Assembly: GCA_028023455.1 (NCBI GenBank)
Contig: JAQFVV010012536.1
Span: forward strand, 2,252,001 to 2,316,000
Source of the DNA: Epiperipatus broadwayi
Lineage: Eukaryota > Onychophora > Udeonychophora > Euonychophora > Peripatidae
Length of the DNA: 64,000 nucleotides
Direction of reading: 5' to 3'
Shown: positions 33,563-44,489 of the stretch, in pieces
Position numbering within the stretch: the first letter of the stretch is position 1
How the letters are laid out: every line of letters begins with the position of its first letter
Translations under genes and position numbers: made by a program
Notes under the pieces: generated by a model
Databases searched by the model: none
What the model was told of the DNA's origin: nothing
What the model saw: the letters and a program-made list of their open reading frames with translations, nothing else

Positions 33563-34224
33563 CCTATTCTGAAGCAGGTAATTCCCACATTTTATACTCA
33601 TTTTTTAAAAAAGACTGAAATTATAAAATTTCTAAAATGACAAATGAAAAACTTTTACTTACAGTAATTGTTTTTTTTTTAATCAGAAAAGAATTTGCTT
33701 TGTAGAAAATGTGTACAACACTGCTTCAAAACTTTTTGTGAATTATCGAGTAATAAATCATTAGATGTACATATTTAAAATTATACTGATTATAATTTTT
33801 TATATTGTTATTTCTTTTTTAAAAAGTTCTATTATTTTATGTATTTGTCACGTATTTGTCACGTGAATACGACAGTAAACTTAACTGCTAGGATTGTAAA
33901 AAGTACATAAGCAGATTTAGTTTGTAATTTTTTTTTAATAGGGAAAAAACCCTCAGTAATAGAATGTATTTAAAATTATTTGAGGGGAACACGAATTAGC
34001 TGAAAAAAATTGGAAAAAAAAGTTTTAAAAGAATTTTTCTTGGTCTTAGTTACTGGTTTAAAAAAAATAATAATAATCTTCTTATGATGAATTTTAAAAC
34101 CGTTCACAAAAAAAATTTTTCCTCAAACATTTAAATAGTTGTTGTGGTAATATATATATATTGAAACACTAATTATTATCATTCCTCGAAAGATAATGGT
34201 ATATATAGAACAAACCTGAAGGTT
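33563..34224. other. No gene seen
   Basis: AT-rich DNA, with a 17-bp local repeat GTATTTGTCACGTATTTGTC near 33841. Confidence 0.45.
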
Positions 34225-34400
34225 TGTGATGATGTTATAGTACATGTGATAATATTGAACTATTTCCATCATCTATCAATAAATGTTGACTGTGTAGATA
34301 ATTTTGAACTTCATTTAACGTTTCGAGTTGTATTCTCCACTCTTCTTCGGGTATTGCTAGACATTGGGAAAATAAACTTATAGCTTCTAATTTGCATTGT
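34225..34400 (-). mobile_element. SINE D 3' part, minus
   Basis: Minus strand: CCGAAGAAGAGTGGAGAAT, ACTCGAAACG, then AACATTTATTGATAGATGAT and GGAAATAGTTCAATATT. The hammerhead-like core is clearest here: CCGAAGA, stem GAGT/ACTC, GAAAC. Head missing. Confidence 0.6.
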
Positions 34401-34512
34401 TACCAAAGTTTATCTCTTTAGTTAAATTAATCCATCCATTTTTCGATTAGTCACACTCTGATATTAAATATTTATTTTTGAGAATTCAGGTAGAACAGAC
34501 TTAAACTTAGAT

Positions 34513-34924
34513 CAGGGGTGGGCAAACTACAGCTTATGGGAGCCAAATGTGCTTCTTTGATCTCAATGTTGTGGCACTTTTTATTATGATAAACATAAAG
34601 ATATTTTTTATTTCCTCTTGTAATTTGTAAATAAGTATTTTGATAACTCTAGAAGAGAAAAATTGTGCATTATACATTACAATATTGCTACTTGGATTCA
34701 ACTTTCTTGTAGAATAGTAATTATTATATATAATGAATATTTACATATTAGAAATTTATGAATAAATCAAACTGTTGAAGTATTTTTATTTTTTATTACA
34801 GTTTCTATCTGCTACTAAAATAAATATTCAAATATGTCCACAGCCATTTTGCACTGTTTAATAGAGGAAAGATAGGAGATTTAAATAAAATGGCTCTTTA
34901 TGTTAAAAAGTTTTCCAACCCCTG
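34513..34924. mobile_element. hAT-type MITE
   Basis: 412 bp bounded by imperfect inverted repeats CAGGGGTGGGCAAACT and (right end, reverse complement) CAGGGGTTGGAAAACT. The CAGGGGT end and the GCCAAATGTG...TTTGATCTCAATG interior are typical of animal hAT elements. The flanking 8-mers (ACTTAGAT, ATCTATAT) agree at only 5 of 8 positions. No transposase. Confidence 0.8.
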
Positions 34925-35385
34925 ATCTATATCATGACATGCTTCCAGAAGCTTAATCAGAAAACTATTCAAATAAAAGAAGACATATGGTATAAGAGAT
35001 AGACTTTATATAGTATCCAAATACCCCTACTCACACTTATATGTTTAAATAAGACCAATTGGATTTGTTCTATGGCAATATTTCTACTGTTTGATAAATA
35101 GCTTTGAGAAAAAATAGATTAATATTGTTTGTAATGTCAAGATGTCAAAAAGATATAATAATTAAATTATAAATAAAGCTTTCCACTGTGTAAGTTATGT
35201 GCACTGATAAATAGGAAAAAGATTAATATCTGTGATTATGGTTATATATGTGTCTACATCTAAAAGGAACAACTGATAAAATCAGTTAAAACATTACAAT
35301 GTCAAAACATTTTTTTATCAGTAACCAAAAAATTTTATGATGTTGAAAATTTATTATGGGGTTTGTTTGAATGTTTTTTCTGTAG
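34925..35385. other. No gene seen
   Basis: AT-rich DNA. Confidence 0.4.
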
Positions 35386-35690
35386 ACATGAGAAATTATT
35401 TGTCACAGCTTCAATTTCTCTTACAGTCACAGTGTCTTGGCACCAATCATACTGGAAACCACAATTTTCAATACAAGGTTTTTTTTTGAAATATTTCTAT
35501 CAACATTTTATCCAGAAAATTGCAAATTGCCATCTGAAGATTATCAGAAAATTGTAACAAATGAGAAGTTGAGAGACCATTTTACTGACCAAACAAGAAT
35601 TTAATGTCAATTTTCTAATTGTATATTATTTTTAAAGAAAACAACTGAAGAAATTATTCATGCAGCTTTATTGGGTCAATTTTATGCAGT
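35386..35690 (+). pseudogene. Broken open frame, unidentified
   Basis: After a splice-like TTTTTTCTGTAG, the plus strand reads HEKLFVTASISLTVTVSWHQ, SYWKPQFSIQ, then a T run where the frame shifts, then FYPENCKLPSEDYQKIVTNE, KLRDHFTDQTRI, stop, and after another shift TTEEIIHAALLGQFYAVI. The combined run of about 100 residues with two breaks looks like an old coding segment (transposon or gene). I do not recognise the family. A SINE is inserted at its 3' end. Confidence 0.4.
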
Positions 35691-35795
35691 AATATGTCAA
35701 GTGTTGGTGGTGGAGTGGTCAGCACAACTGCCTTATAAGCAGTTGTCCCGGGTTAGCAGGTTCACTTCCTGGCTGATACTATGACACATGAAAAA
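35691..35795 (+). mobile_element. TAC/TAT-loop SINE
   Basis: GTCAAGTGTTGGTGG, GGAGTGGTCAGC, anticodon arm CTGCCTTATAAGCAG, GGTTCACTTCC and GACACATG followed by an A-rich tail. Same family as 17261 and 28653. Target duplication not clear. Confidence 0.75.
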
Positions 35796-35869
35796 AAGAA
35801 AAAATAAATAAACACAGCAATACTTTATATAATGAGATATTATTTTATATAATGCTATGTTTTTTATGT

Positions 35870-36150
35870 AATAATTTAATTTCAACTAAAGAATGACGGT
35901 TCGTAAATTGTAAAGATTTCACAAGTGTCATTCATTCAAACATAACAAATGTAATTTAAAGTGATCGTGTAACACCTTCATGCTCTTATTTCCACACACT
36001 TAAGATTTGCCCATACATAAACGTTTGGGTTGAAAGAATGGGTGGATTCATTCCATTCTTTCTAAAATACTATATCTCATGTCTGGAAAAATTGAGTATT
36101 CATTTATAATTTATCTTTAAAGTGCATGTGCATTGGCTTAATCGCTATGA
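35870..36150 (+). repeat. Family I copy
   Basis: Matches 18145-19050 in AAGAATGACGGTTCGTAAAT, TTCATTCAAACATAACAAA, AATTTAAAGTGATCGTG and AAACGTTTGGGTTGAAAGAA, ending GCATGTGCATTGGCTTAAT. Contains the same GAAAGAATGGGTGG...CATTCTTTC palindrome. Confidence 0.65.
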
Positions 36151-36726
36151 TGTAAATTTCACCATCATGAAAATCTTAACCTAAATGTGATAAAATCTAT
36201 AGAGAACAGCCAGTAATGCTATTGAGATTTTTTATAAAAAAAAGGATTTGGCTGTATTAGTAAATATGGAACTTTTTATAAAATGCATCTATCCAAACCA
36301 AAATGGTACTGATCTACCTAGCTACCTACATTTGATTTTCTCTTTGTTTTTTTAAAACATTATATCTATGTCATAAAATAATTCTGGAGTAACTAATCAC
36401 TAAAATTTAAGATTCAACTTATTTTCCATACCTAAAATCTTGATTTAGAAATAATGTAAAAGTACAACAGAAAACTAAAAGATAAAAGTGAAATATTTTT
36501 CTATTATTACACATCCTTTTTTTTTTTTTAGAAATCTATTTTTAAAAAAAAACTTTCTGTTTTTCATTGATATTGTTAAAATAGTTTTATTTGAAAAAGA
36601 AAGCGAAACATTATACTTAGAATTGTTCATTTAAATTGTTTTTTTTTTTAAAAAAAAAAAATCTCGTTTTTTATTTAGGTCTCAGATAGTCAATGATATA
36701 AAAAAGAGAGCTAAGGAGAGTTTTTT
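36151..36726. other. No gene seen
   Basis: AT-rich DNA with A/T runs. Confidence 0.45.
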
Positions 36727-36860
36727 TTACCATATGTCATAGCATCGGCTGGGACGCGAACCCACACCCGTCTGCAACCAACTTCTTGCTTGCACACCCG
36801 TCTGCAACCAACTACTTGCTTGCAAGGTGGGTACGGTAACCTCTCGACTAATAACAGCTA
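36727..36860 (-). mobile_element. tRNA-derived SINE with internal 30-bp duplication
   Basis: Minus strand: TTAGTCGAGAGGTTACCG, anticodon arm ACCTTGCAAGCAAG, then a 30-bp unit (TGGTTGCAGACGGGTG core) present twice, GGGTTCGCGTCCCAGC (box B) and CGATGCTATGACATATG. Ends match the other SINEs. The duplication lies between the anticodon arm and box B, so it lengthens the variable region. Confidence 0.65.
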
Positions 36861-37299
36861 AGAAGAATTTTAAAGTAATTTTGCATAGTCCACAAATGTC
36901 ATGGCTTGACGTCAAATTATTCGGTGCATACAGTAATGCCTTTTTTTTCATTTTGTAAAGTAAAAAGAAAACAACTATCAGCAGTGGGAATCCAAAGAAA
37001 TGTTTTATTTTAATGTTTTAATTTGTTGTTGTTTCAAAGCCAGTCTGTTATTTAAATTATTGTTTTATTTGTAATTTGTATGGAATTGAGCTGACAACCA
37101 TTGTTTCCCTAAAAGTCAACAACACTTACAATTGTCTGCATTTTTCTCCCCACTCTCCTCTCATTCTTTAAAGACCAAATAAGTAAAAAAATTAAAAATT
37201 TTAAAGACAAGAATAAAAATTCCAAACAAATCCATCAATTACAAATAAAAAGAGATTGTTTGAAATTCTATATAAATTAATTGTATTTTTATATTGAAC
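36861..37299. other. No gene seen
   Basis: AT-rich DNA. Confidence 0.4.
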
Positions 37300-37590
37300 T
37301 ATTTCCACCATCTAATATGAGTATTGAATGTCTTTAGAAAAATTTAACTTTATTTAAATATTCCCAATACATTCAACTGTTAGTAATAGCACATCAAACA
37401 GGTTAGTATATGCAAAATGTTTCTAAAGGTATTATTCTCATCTCTTCTTCAGGTGTTGCTGGCCTGACCAGTGACATTACTAGCATTGGATTTGAACCTG
37501 GATCCTTAGGTTCTTGAAAGTTAAATTTTTCTAAAGACATTCAATATTCCTATTAAATGATGGCAATAGTCCAGTATAAAAATACAACTA
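37300..37590 (-). mobile_element. SINE D copy with mirrored tail
   Basis: Minus strand: GGATTTGAACC region, TGTCACTGGTCAGGCC, CTGAAGAAGAGATGAGAATA, AGAAACATTTTGC, AACAGTTGAATGTATT and the tail GGTGGAAATAGTTCAATA. On the right a short plus piece repeats the tail (CTAAAGACATTCAATATTCC, ATAGTCCAGTATA), giving a head-to-head pair. Confidence 0.65.
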
Positions 37591-38471
37591 GAACACCATC
37601 CTCACAAACCTTCAGGAAAACACTATGTCAATTAGTGTCTAGATATTATGAGAAATCAAAATAAACCTTGAAAATTTACAACTGACTGTATCCTCTCTCT
37701 CTCTTCCACTTCCTCCCCATTCTCTCATTTTTTCAGAACCATATAAGAAATTAAAAAGACAAATACTACTAAAAGTTTGAAAAAATAAAAGATTTTAGAT
37801 TTCACATTGAACTTATAAATTGCATAGTAGTAATATTATAATAAATCCCTTTTCCAAATCAAAAGAATTGTTAATTTATCCATTAGTCATTCCAGTATTC
37901 TTTCATGATTTGAAACAGTTTTTAACAATTCAACTAAAGATAAAATTAAATGTAATCAGCCAAGCAGATCTATACCAACAAAACTATATCAAATTTGTCA
38001 TTCATCTTTTCCTTTTTAATCAGAAATGTAAATTTCACATTAATTAAAATAATAAACAGCACTAATACAGTATTAATCTCCATTATAATTGTATCTAAAG
38101 ACACCAATTGTTGCCCATATTAGCAGTCATGATAACTAATGAGACCCAACTGACCTGTAGATATTTAGTAGAATTAAGCCACTGCCAACATAATAGTCTA
38201 AATTTATTATATATATATCAGTACATATGAACAGGACATATACAAGGCTCTCAACAGCCAGAATAGCCCTTTTAATAGACTTTTATAAATTATTTTAATA
38301 TTTAAGACTAAATAAATTGTTCACTAAATTTTAAAACAGCATAGTACTTTATTCAATGCAATATGACATTATATTTTGCCTTATTTAAAAAGTTTCTTAT
38401 GGAATTGGAAACATTTGAGCACAAAAATAAGAGCAGAGCAGAAAATTCTGCTCAGCCAACCAATTTTTATT
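37591..38471. other. No gene seen
   Basis: AT-rich DNA. The 75-codon frame at 37820 has no recognisable motif. Confidence 0.4.
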
Positions 38472-39150
38472 GGTACTTGTGAGTTTTCAAGTAAACCAAG
38501 ATGGTGGCCCATATTTTGATAAATATACCATTTTGAGGGCCTATAATCTACTGAAAATGTGTTAGTTGTTAAATTAAAACAAAATTATTAAATTAATTGT
38601 TAGATTTAAAAACAGGAATAAATTCCAATAAATTTCATAAAAAAACCTTTATTTCAATTTTTTTTTTATTTATAATGTGGGAAGTGATAATATGCTCTTA
38701 ACATTGTTATACTTTGGTTTTCAATTCAGTATGTTTCTTTTTGTCAGCATTTTTTTAGTAAATTGTTATAATAATGAAAATTTGAGACCTCCCTGTCACA
38801 GAATGTAATGCAGTGGACTATTTTCAAAAATATAGGATTTTGCCTCCCAAAAAATGTACATTAATGGTAATGATATGTATGGATGCTGCTGACATGAATA
38901 ACGTGTAAATATTGTATTTATATATATATTTATTTTTCTGTTTATTAAGTTAATCCCAAAAAAAAGAAAAGAAAATGCAAATATTATAATTATTTTTTTT
39001 TGTAAATAACTAATAAAAAAATAAAATGTAAATATTAAATACTATGTTTCCTAGCAAGCATTTTTTTTGTAAACATTTTTGGGCCCTGAAACTGTATATT
39101 TATCAAAATACTGGCTGCCATCTTGGTTTACTTGAAAACTCACAAGTACC
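38472..39150. repeat. Foldback element G3 with 70-bp arms
   Basis: Arms 38472-38545 and 39078-39150 are near-perfect reverse complements, starting GGTACTTGTGAGTTTTCAAG and continuing TAAACCAAGATGG, TATTTTGATAAATATAC, GAGGGCC. The core is AT-rich. The inner GGGCC(C)TGAAACTG block matches G1 and G2. A non-autonomous element with long inverted repeats. A target duplication was not clear. Confidence 0.8.
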
Positions 39151-39881
39151 ATGTTTTTAATTGAAGCTGATTCAGAAATCTTTACAATCAATAACTCTTA
39201 ATCTGGCTTGATAGCAGTTTGAAAAGAATTATAGATGTGATCAGTTTTTCAACAAGCAGTCATTCTGAAAGTTTTGTGATATTTATTCAGTGGAAAGGCT
39301 GTGCTTTAATTCAAAAATCAACTTTTAAATCTATTACTAAACTATTCAGGACATTTTAAGAAGTTGAACTGTACTAAATCAATCAGGGCATCTTTTTGGT
39401 TTACTTTATTTGATGATAACCCCCTAATGAATAAAGCAAAACTATGTTGGTGATATTTTTATAGGAGAAAAAAAAACTTTAAAGTAGAAATTCCATTTAA
39501 TAATTGTAATACAAAAGGAAGGTTCATAAAAACTTATTGTTGTATTATAATTTCTAGTAAAAGAATATATATATATACATTTATAAAACCATCTATCAAA
39601 CATAATATTAAAAAATATTGGCTTATATCCATGGTGGAATTATTTTCTTCCATCAAATTATGAAAAGCGTATCATATTGAAATATATTAAATTGGAAAAA
39701 GAAATTTTGCTTTGGCATATATACGTACTCAAATAAAAATATTTAACTGTGTTCAGTTTGAAATATAAATGCTATATAAAGTTGTTAATGCATGACTTAT
39801 TTTTTAAATTTTAAAATTGCAAATCCATAGAAATTATTTCTTTTATTGTTCCTGATAAGACTTCTTTTTAATGCTTCTTAG
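39151..39881. other. No gene seen
   Basis: AT-rich DNA. Confidence 0.4.
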
Positions 39882-40004
39882 ATGACTTACATTTATTGGT
39901 TGTGTTATCTTGTCAAGATAAAATCTGCAGTTACTCCAGGAGTATTTATTATTAATTCCACCCACCAATCAGATACGATGTACTTTGATTATGGATTTAG
40001 TCAG
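39882..40004 (+). CDS. Candidate internal exon, product unknown
   Basis: A pyrimidine-rich acceptor (CTTCTTTTTAATGCTTCTTAG) precedes 123 nt that are open in phase 0 and end CAG before GTTTTT. The 41 codons read MTYIYWLCYLVKIKSAV, then TPGVFIINSTHQSDTMYFDY and GFSQ: a hydrophobic start, then a hydrophilic part with one possible N-glycosylation site (NST). The first ATG is probably just an internal codon. Phase is compatible with the candidate exons at 19087 and 43525. The donor is weak, and I recognise no family. Confidence 0.35.
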
Positions 40005-40488
40005 GTTTTTTTTTTTTTCCAATTTTTACAGTTCGGCAGAAATTTTAATGAAATCATTTTAACTTTAAAATTAAAAAATAATAATATTTATTTTACTACA
40101 ATTCCATTATTATTTTTCATCGTGTTAAAAAAAAAATTGCTAATTTTAAAATTCATTGTTTAAAATAAAATAGCTGGTTATGAAATAGATATCCATGTAT
40201 AAAGAAAATAAACATTTCTAATAATGATAAATTATATAACTGGCAACAAACATTTAATTTTAAAAACAATGAATTTGAATTTATTATACTGAAACTGTAG
40301 TTTAAAACGATTTATAATGCTATTAAATTATTATATATTGTAATTTAAGTGGTGGTGTTAGTACAAATATATGCTTAATTGAACATTGATGTGCAATTTG
40401 ATGTATTGGAATGTTGGTAAATAAGTCAGATCTTCATATTTTGTTAAATAGAATTCAGATATCACGTATTTTGAATTACCAAATTTAT
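40005..40488. other. No gene seen
   Basis: AT-rich DNA. Confidence 0.4.
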
Positions 40489-41057
40489 ATATATGCAGTG
40501 TATCAGTGTTATGAGATAGTGTGGAGAGTGGTGGGTCGTGTGAAAGTCTGTGCTCATATACCCTATATATTACATATATAGACACAGGTATATAATAAGT
40601 CTGTGTGTTTCAGTTATTACATAGTAGAGATGTCTGCCCATCCCTTGTATATGTATTAAATGGATTATGTCCTGTACATGAGGGGTCAGATTGACCTTAG
40701 GTCAACATGGGTGTGACAAGAATCACACCCTCAGGGTGGCCTTTGAGCATTCCATCATCGGATTTTCAATTGGATGGATGGTTGAAGAATTGGAGTGTGG
40801 AATAGATTGAAGCCTGTTCATTAAAGTATGAGGATTGGCTATCTTAATATATATCTGAGCACTTGTAGCATATATGTGTAGAGATTGTAATCTGGACCAA
40901 CTAATGATTGCTGGTTTAGCATGAAATACATATGTTAGTGATTATTTATCTTTTCAACATATATGTGTTCAAGTGTATCACTGTTATGAGATAGTGTGGA
41001 GAGTGGTGGGTCATGTGAAAACCTGTGCTCGTATACCCTATTTATTACATATATGCA
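40489..41057 (+). mobile_element. Family C element C2, tandem partial dimer
   Basis: Element 40498-41048 between short duplications ATATATGCA (40489-40497, 41049-41057). The block TATCAGTGTTATGAGATAG occurs at 40501 and, with one change, at 40976, giving a period of about 475 bp: one full unit plus a partial second. The unit contains GACACAGG, CAGATTGACCTTAGGTCAAC, TTTTCAATTGGATGG and the ribozyme. Confidence 0.75.
40881..40945 (+). ncRNA. Hammerhead-like ribozyme (C2)
   Basis: CTAATGA (one core change), stem II TGCT/AGCA, GAAA, TACATATG. Stem I ACCAA/TTAGT with one mismatch. Probably inactive because of the G to A change. Confidence 0.5.
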
Positions 41058-41089
41058 AAGAAGAGTTATATGGTGAAATGGTTTCCTAA

Positions 41090-41526
41090 TATAACTTGAT
41101 TTATTTTTATTTTAAACTTTTCAAATGCAAACAACTGTTAGTAATAACACACAAATAGCAATTACAGGTTAATAGATTACCCAACATGTCAAGTGGTATT
41201 ATTATCCGTTCTTTTTCAGATGTAGCTGATCTGACTAATGACAATATATGCTTAGGAGTCGAACTCACATCTTTAGATTCTTGAATATCAAATATTAATG
41301 CAATGCTCTTTAATGCAACACAGATAGTTAGGCCACTGCCTTAAAATTTGATATTCAAGAATTTAAAGGTGTGAGTGTGCATCCTATGCTAGTACTGTCA
41401 CTGGTCAGACCACCATTACCTGAAGAAAATTTGTTATTCAAGAATCTAACGGTATGAGTGTGACTTCTACATACTGGGCCAGATCAGCAACATCTCAAAA
41501 AGAGCTGAGAATAAACCACTCAAAAC
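41090..41526. mobile_element. Head-to-head SINE D pair, interrupted by L array
   Basis: A minus copy (41090-41340) faces a plus copy (41341-41526) whose remainder resumes after the L array at 42596-42690 (CTAACCTGTATTGTCTAC, AACAGTTGTTTGTATTTG). Heads meet at about 41340. The plus copy itself repeats GATATTCAAGAATTTAAAGG-type sequence once more near 41432. Confidence 0.7.
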
Positions 41527-42608
41527 AATATTTAATCTAATATACAAAATTAACAAAGTGTATGACACACTTGAATGAGAAGCTATAAAGATACACAGAT
41601 ATTATTACACGCTAAGCGCTTTTGAGACCTTTTGCCTCATATTCATAGCGCTACTGTGAGCTGCAGATTGAGGAAATAGGGCCCTATTTCCTCGTTCTGC
41701 AGCTCACAGTATCACTATGAATATGAGGCAAAAGGCCTCGAAAGCGCTTAGCGTGTAATAATTTCTGTGTATCTTTATAGCTTCTTATTCAAGTGTGTCA
41801 TACGCTTTGTTAATTTTGTATATTAAATTATCGAATGAGAAGTCTTAAAATCTTTAATATTTTAGGCCCTATTTCCTCATTCTGCAGCTCACAGTACCAC
41901 TATGAATATAAGGCAAAAGGCCTCGAAAGCGCTTCACGTGTAATAATTTCTGTGTATCTTTATAGATTCTCATTCAAGTGTGTCATACGCTTTGTTAATT
42001 TTGTATATTAAATTATCGAATGAGAAGTCTTAAAATCTTTAATATTTTAGGACCTATTTCCTCATTCTGCAGGTCACAGTACCGCTATGAATATGAGGCA
42101 AAAGGCCTTGAAAGCGCTTAGTGTGTAATAATTTCTGTGTATCTTTATAGCTTCTCATTCAAGTGTGTCATACGCTTTGTTAATTTTGTATATTAAATTA
42201 TCGAATGAGAAGTCTTAAAATCTTTAATATTTTAGGCCGTATTTCCTCATTCTGCAGCTCACAGTACCGCTATGAATATGAGGCAAAAGGCCTCGAAAGC
42301 GCTTAGCATGTAATAATTTCTGTGTATCTTTATAGTTTCTCATTCAAGTGTGTCATACACTTTGTTAATTTTGTATATTAAATTATCAAATGAGAAGTCT
42401 TAAAATCTTTAATATTTTAGGCCCTATTTCCTCATTCTGCAGCTCACAGTACCGCTATGAATATGAGGCAAAAGGCCTCGAAAGCGCTTAGCGTGTAATA
42501 ATTTCTGTGTATCTTTATAGCTTCTCATTCAAGTGTGTCATACACTTTGTTAATTTTGTGTATTAAATTATCGAATGAGATGTCTTAAAATCTTTAATAT
42601 TTAATCTA
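41527..42608 (+). mobile_element. L array: 185-bp tandem insertion with 13-bp target duplication
   Basis: Between perfect duplications AATATTTAATCTA (41527-41539, 42596-42608) lies 1,056 bp: an inverted partial unit (41540-41681), a palindromic junction GGGCCC (41679-41684), then five direct units starting near 41682, 41867, 42052, 42237 and 42422 (period exactly 185; the last is 174 bp). Units are nearly identical. Each holds CTATGAATATGAGGC, AAAAG, GCCTCGAAAGCGCTTAGCG, which folds into a 5-bp GAGGC/GCCTC stem followed by GAAA, but the CTGANGA box of a hammerhead is missing. No protein. Integration as one unit into a D element is clear. Confidence 0.9.
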
Positions 42609-42690
42609 CTAACCTGTATTGTCTACTTGTATGTTATTACTAACAGTTGTTTGTATTTGAAAAATTAAAATAAATAACTTAAAACTGTTT

Positions 42691-43319
42691 TATAAGGGCA
42701 CTTCATTATTTCCTGGATGGACTGGCTTCAGTATATTTTGATACTTTCCAACATCAATGCAATAAGAATCTACTTACTTCATAAATAAAATTCAATACCT
42801 ATTAATATATTCGAATATGGACAAACACGACTATCAGGAATGAACGACTTAATAAAACCACTAGTGATTCTATAATCTGACTGGAATCTCTTAAGGTTCT
42901 TTTATATTTTCTTAATAGGTATGTTATCTAAAAAAAAAAAAAGTTTATATGCCAAGTAAATAAATAACTCATAAATTATGATGATCATATATTTATATAT
43001 ATAAAATATTTGACTTAGTATAGAATATATTACTAAAAAATTATATTCAATGCAGTAATTTAATATAGAAAAATGTGATCGCAGACAACAATATGACAAA
43101 TATTGCTTTCTAGCAAATCAAAGAGTCTCTGCTTCACACATTAGGAATAAAAGAATTTCTAAAGACCAATAAAAAAAATAACTTGACATACAAATTGTAT
43201 ATATGTTAATAATAAGTAAGCAAAAATATATTTGCATATAACATGAATTTAATCAAGAATTATTTAAAAAATAGTAATAATAATATTTAATACTTTCCAG
43301 AACATTTGTGATGATAGTA
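42691..43319. other. No gene seen
   Basis: AT-rich DNA. Confidence 0.4.
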
Positions 43320-43490
43320 TATTTGACGTGATAATATGTTGAACTAATTCCATCATCTATCATTAAATGTTGAATGTGAAGAACATTTTAAACTTTTCAA
43401 ATACGACTAACTTGTTGGTGTTGTCTATTTGTGTGTTATCACCAACAAGTTGTTTCAAATAACAACCTTATTCACACCTTAAGAAGATAC
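43320..43490 (-). mobile_element. SINE D 3' part
   Basis: Contains the D tail ATTCCATCATCTATCATTAA and the block AACTTTTCAAATACGACTAA. A local hairpin AACTTGTTGGTG/CACCAACAAGTT lies at 43409-43451. Confidence 0.5.
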
Positions 43491-43524
43491 ATATGGATAT
43501 CATTTTACATCTTTCTTATTATAG

Positions 43525-43638
43525 GTTACATGCTTACAAATGGGCGGTGGCTCTACAATGAAAACAATAAATAAGAAAACCAATGGTAAAAAAAAGCCAT
43601 CTGCCTGCCACAACTATAAAGAATTACATAAAAAATAA
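43525..43638 (+). CDS. Candidate terminal exon, product unknown
   Basis: A strong acceptor (TTTTACATCTTTCTTATTATAG) precedes a frame in phase 0: VTCLQMGGGSTMKTINKKTN, then GKKKPSACHNYKELHKK and a stop, 37 residues, basic. AATAAA follows near 43691. The GGGCGGTGGC patch is GC-rich for this window. Phase matches the candidate at 39882-40004. Alternatively the exon ends at CAATG before GTAAAA. MGGGST would fit an N-myristoylation start if this were a first exon. Family not recognised. Confidence 0.3.
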   Translation, partial: VTCLQMGGGSTMKTINKKTNGKKKPSACHNYKELHKK

Positions 43639-43744
43639 GCTACTTAGGAATTATTTGTGTCAACTAGTTGACCACCAATTTCAGAGTTTTAACAATAAAT
43701 AACAAATGGAAAAAACTGGATTACACTAATGTAACAACTTTTAG

Positions 43745-44145
43745 ATTCTGCATAGGAGTCCTTATATCCAGTTAGTCAATCTTGCCATAACAGTCCAATA
43801 AACACCTAAGTGTTTTGATCTTTTGATTTCCAGTTGGTCCCATGTCTGACTGGCTAACCAGTGCTGGCATATTTTCCAATCGTAGTCTTTGGCCTCACCA
43901 AGTAACTTGAGAAAAAGCTCTTCTGGCCTATTATTCAATCCATTGTCAAAGATTATCTTATTTTGCACTATCCATATAGCAAAATTTATAAAGGTGGCCA
44001 GTCTAATTTTTCCATAAAGGCCACTCTTTACTGCCTTTGTGATATTTGTACATATAATGTATGCTTCCCTGATTCTTTTAAGTGCACAATAATGTAGATT
44101 ATTCCACATTTCACATTGATCTAGGATATGGCTCATTGTCTCTTC
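43745..44145 (-). pseudogene. LINE C-terminal relic (zinc-knuckle region)
   Basis: The 124-codon minus frame starts MSHILDQCEMWNNLHYCALK, resembling the C..H....C knuckle after the reverse transcriptase of many animal LINEs ('E...H.L..C..W'), and continues LYGKIRLATFINFAIWIVQN, IIFDNG. It ends WTVMARLTNWI. A second, eroded relative is at 59465-59730 (TIIRLSTFILYAIWVVEQ). Clade not decided. No reverse transcriptase core nearby. Confidence 0.5.
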
Positions 44146-44489
44146 ATTTTTGTTAATTCTAAAAAATTAAAGACTCTTTTCTTGTGCAAGCTGTAATATT
44201 TATGTTCATGTTATAAACATGAAATAAGAAATGGTATTAAATATATTATTCCCTGCATGCTTTTGATTAATCTATCAGATTCCTAGTGCTCAACTATTCT
44301 GGAGTTTGTAATACAACTTTACAATCCATTGTGCATTATGTAAATTAGATGAACTGCGGAATAATTGAGTGTTATGAATCTGAATGATTAGTCGAAAACA
44401 TGCTCAGTGAATAATACACTTAATACAGTTATACCTTTTCTTGTTTCATGTTTATAATGTGAACATAAATATAACAAGTTGTTCATCTT
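44146..44489. other. No gene seen
   Basis: AT-rich DNA. Confidence 0.4.

Noticed and set aside
41540-42595. CRISPR-like or satellite array
   Set aside because: The 185-bp units are contiguous with no spacers, the first is inverted, and a 13-bp target duplication surrounds the whole, so it is an inserted multimer in animal DNA.
41682-42595. Canonical hammerhead in the L units
   Set aside because: A GAGGC/GCCTC stem and GAAA are present, but I could not find CTGANGA in the right place on either strand.
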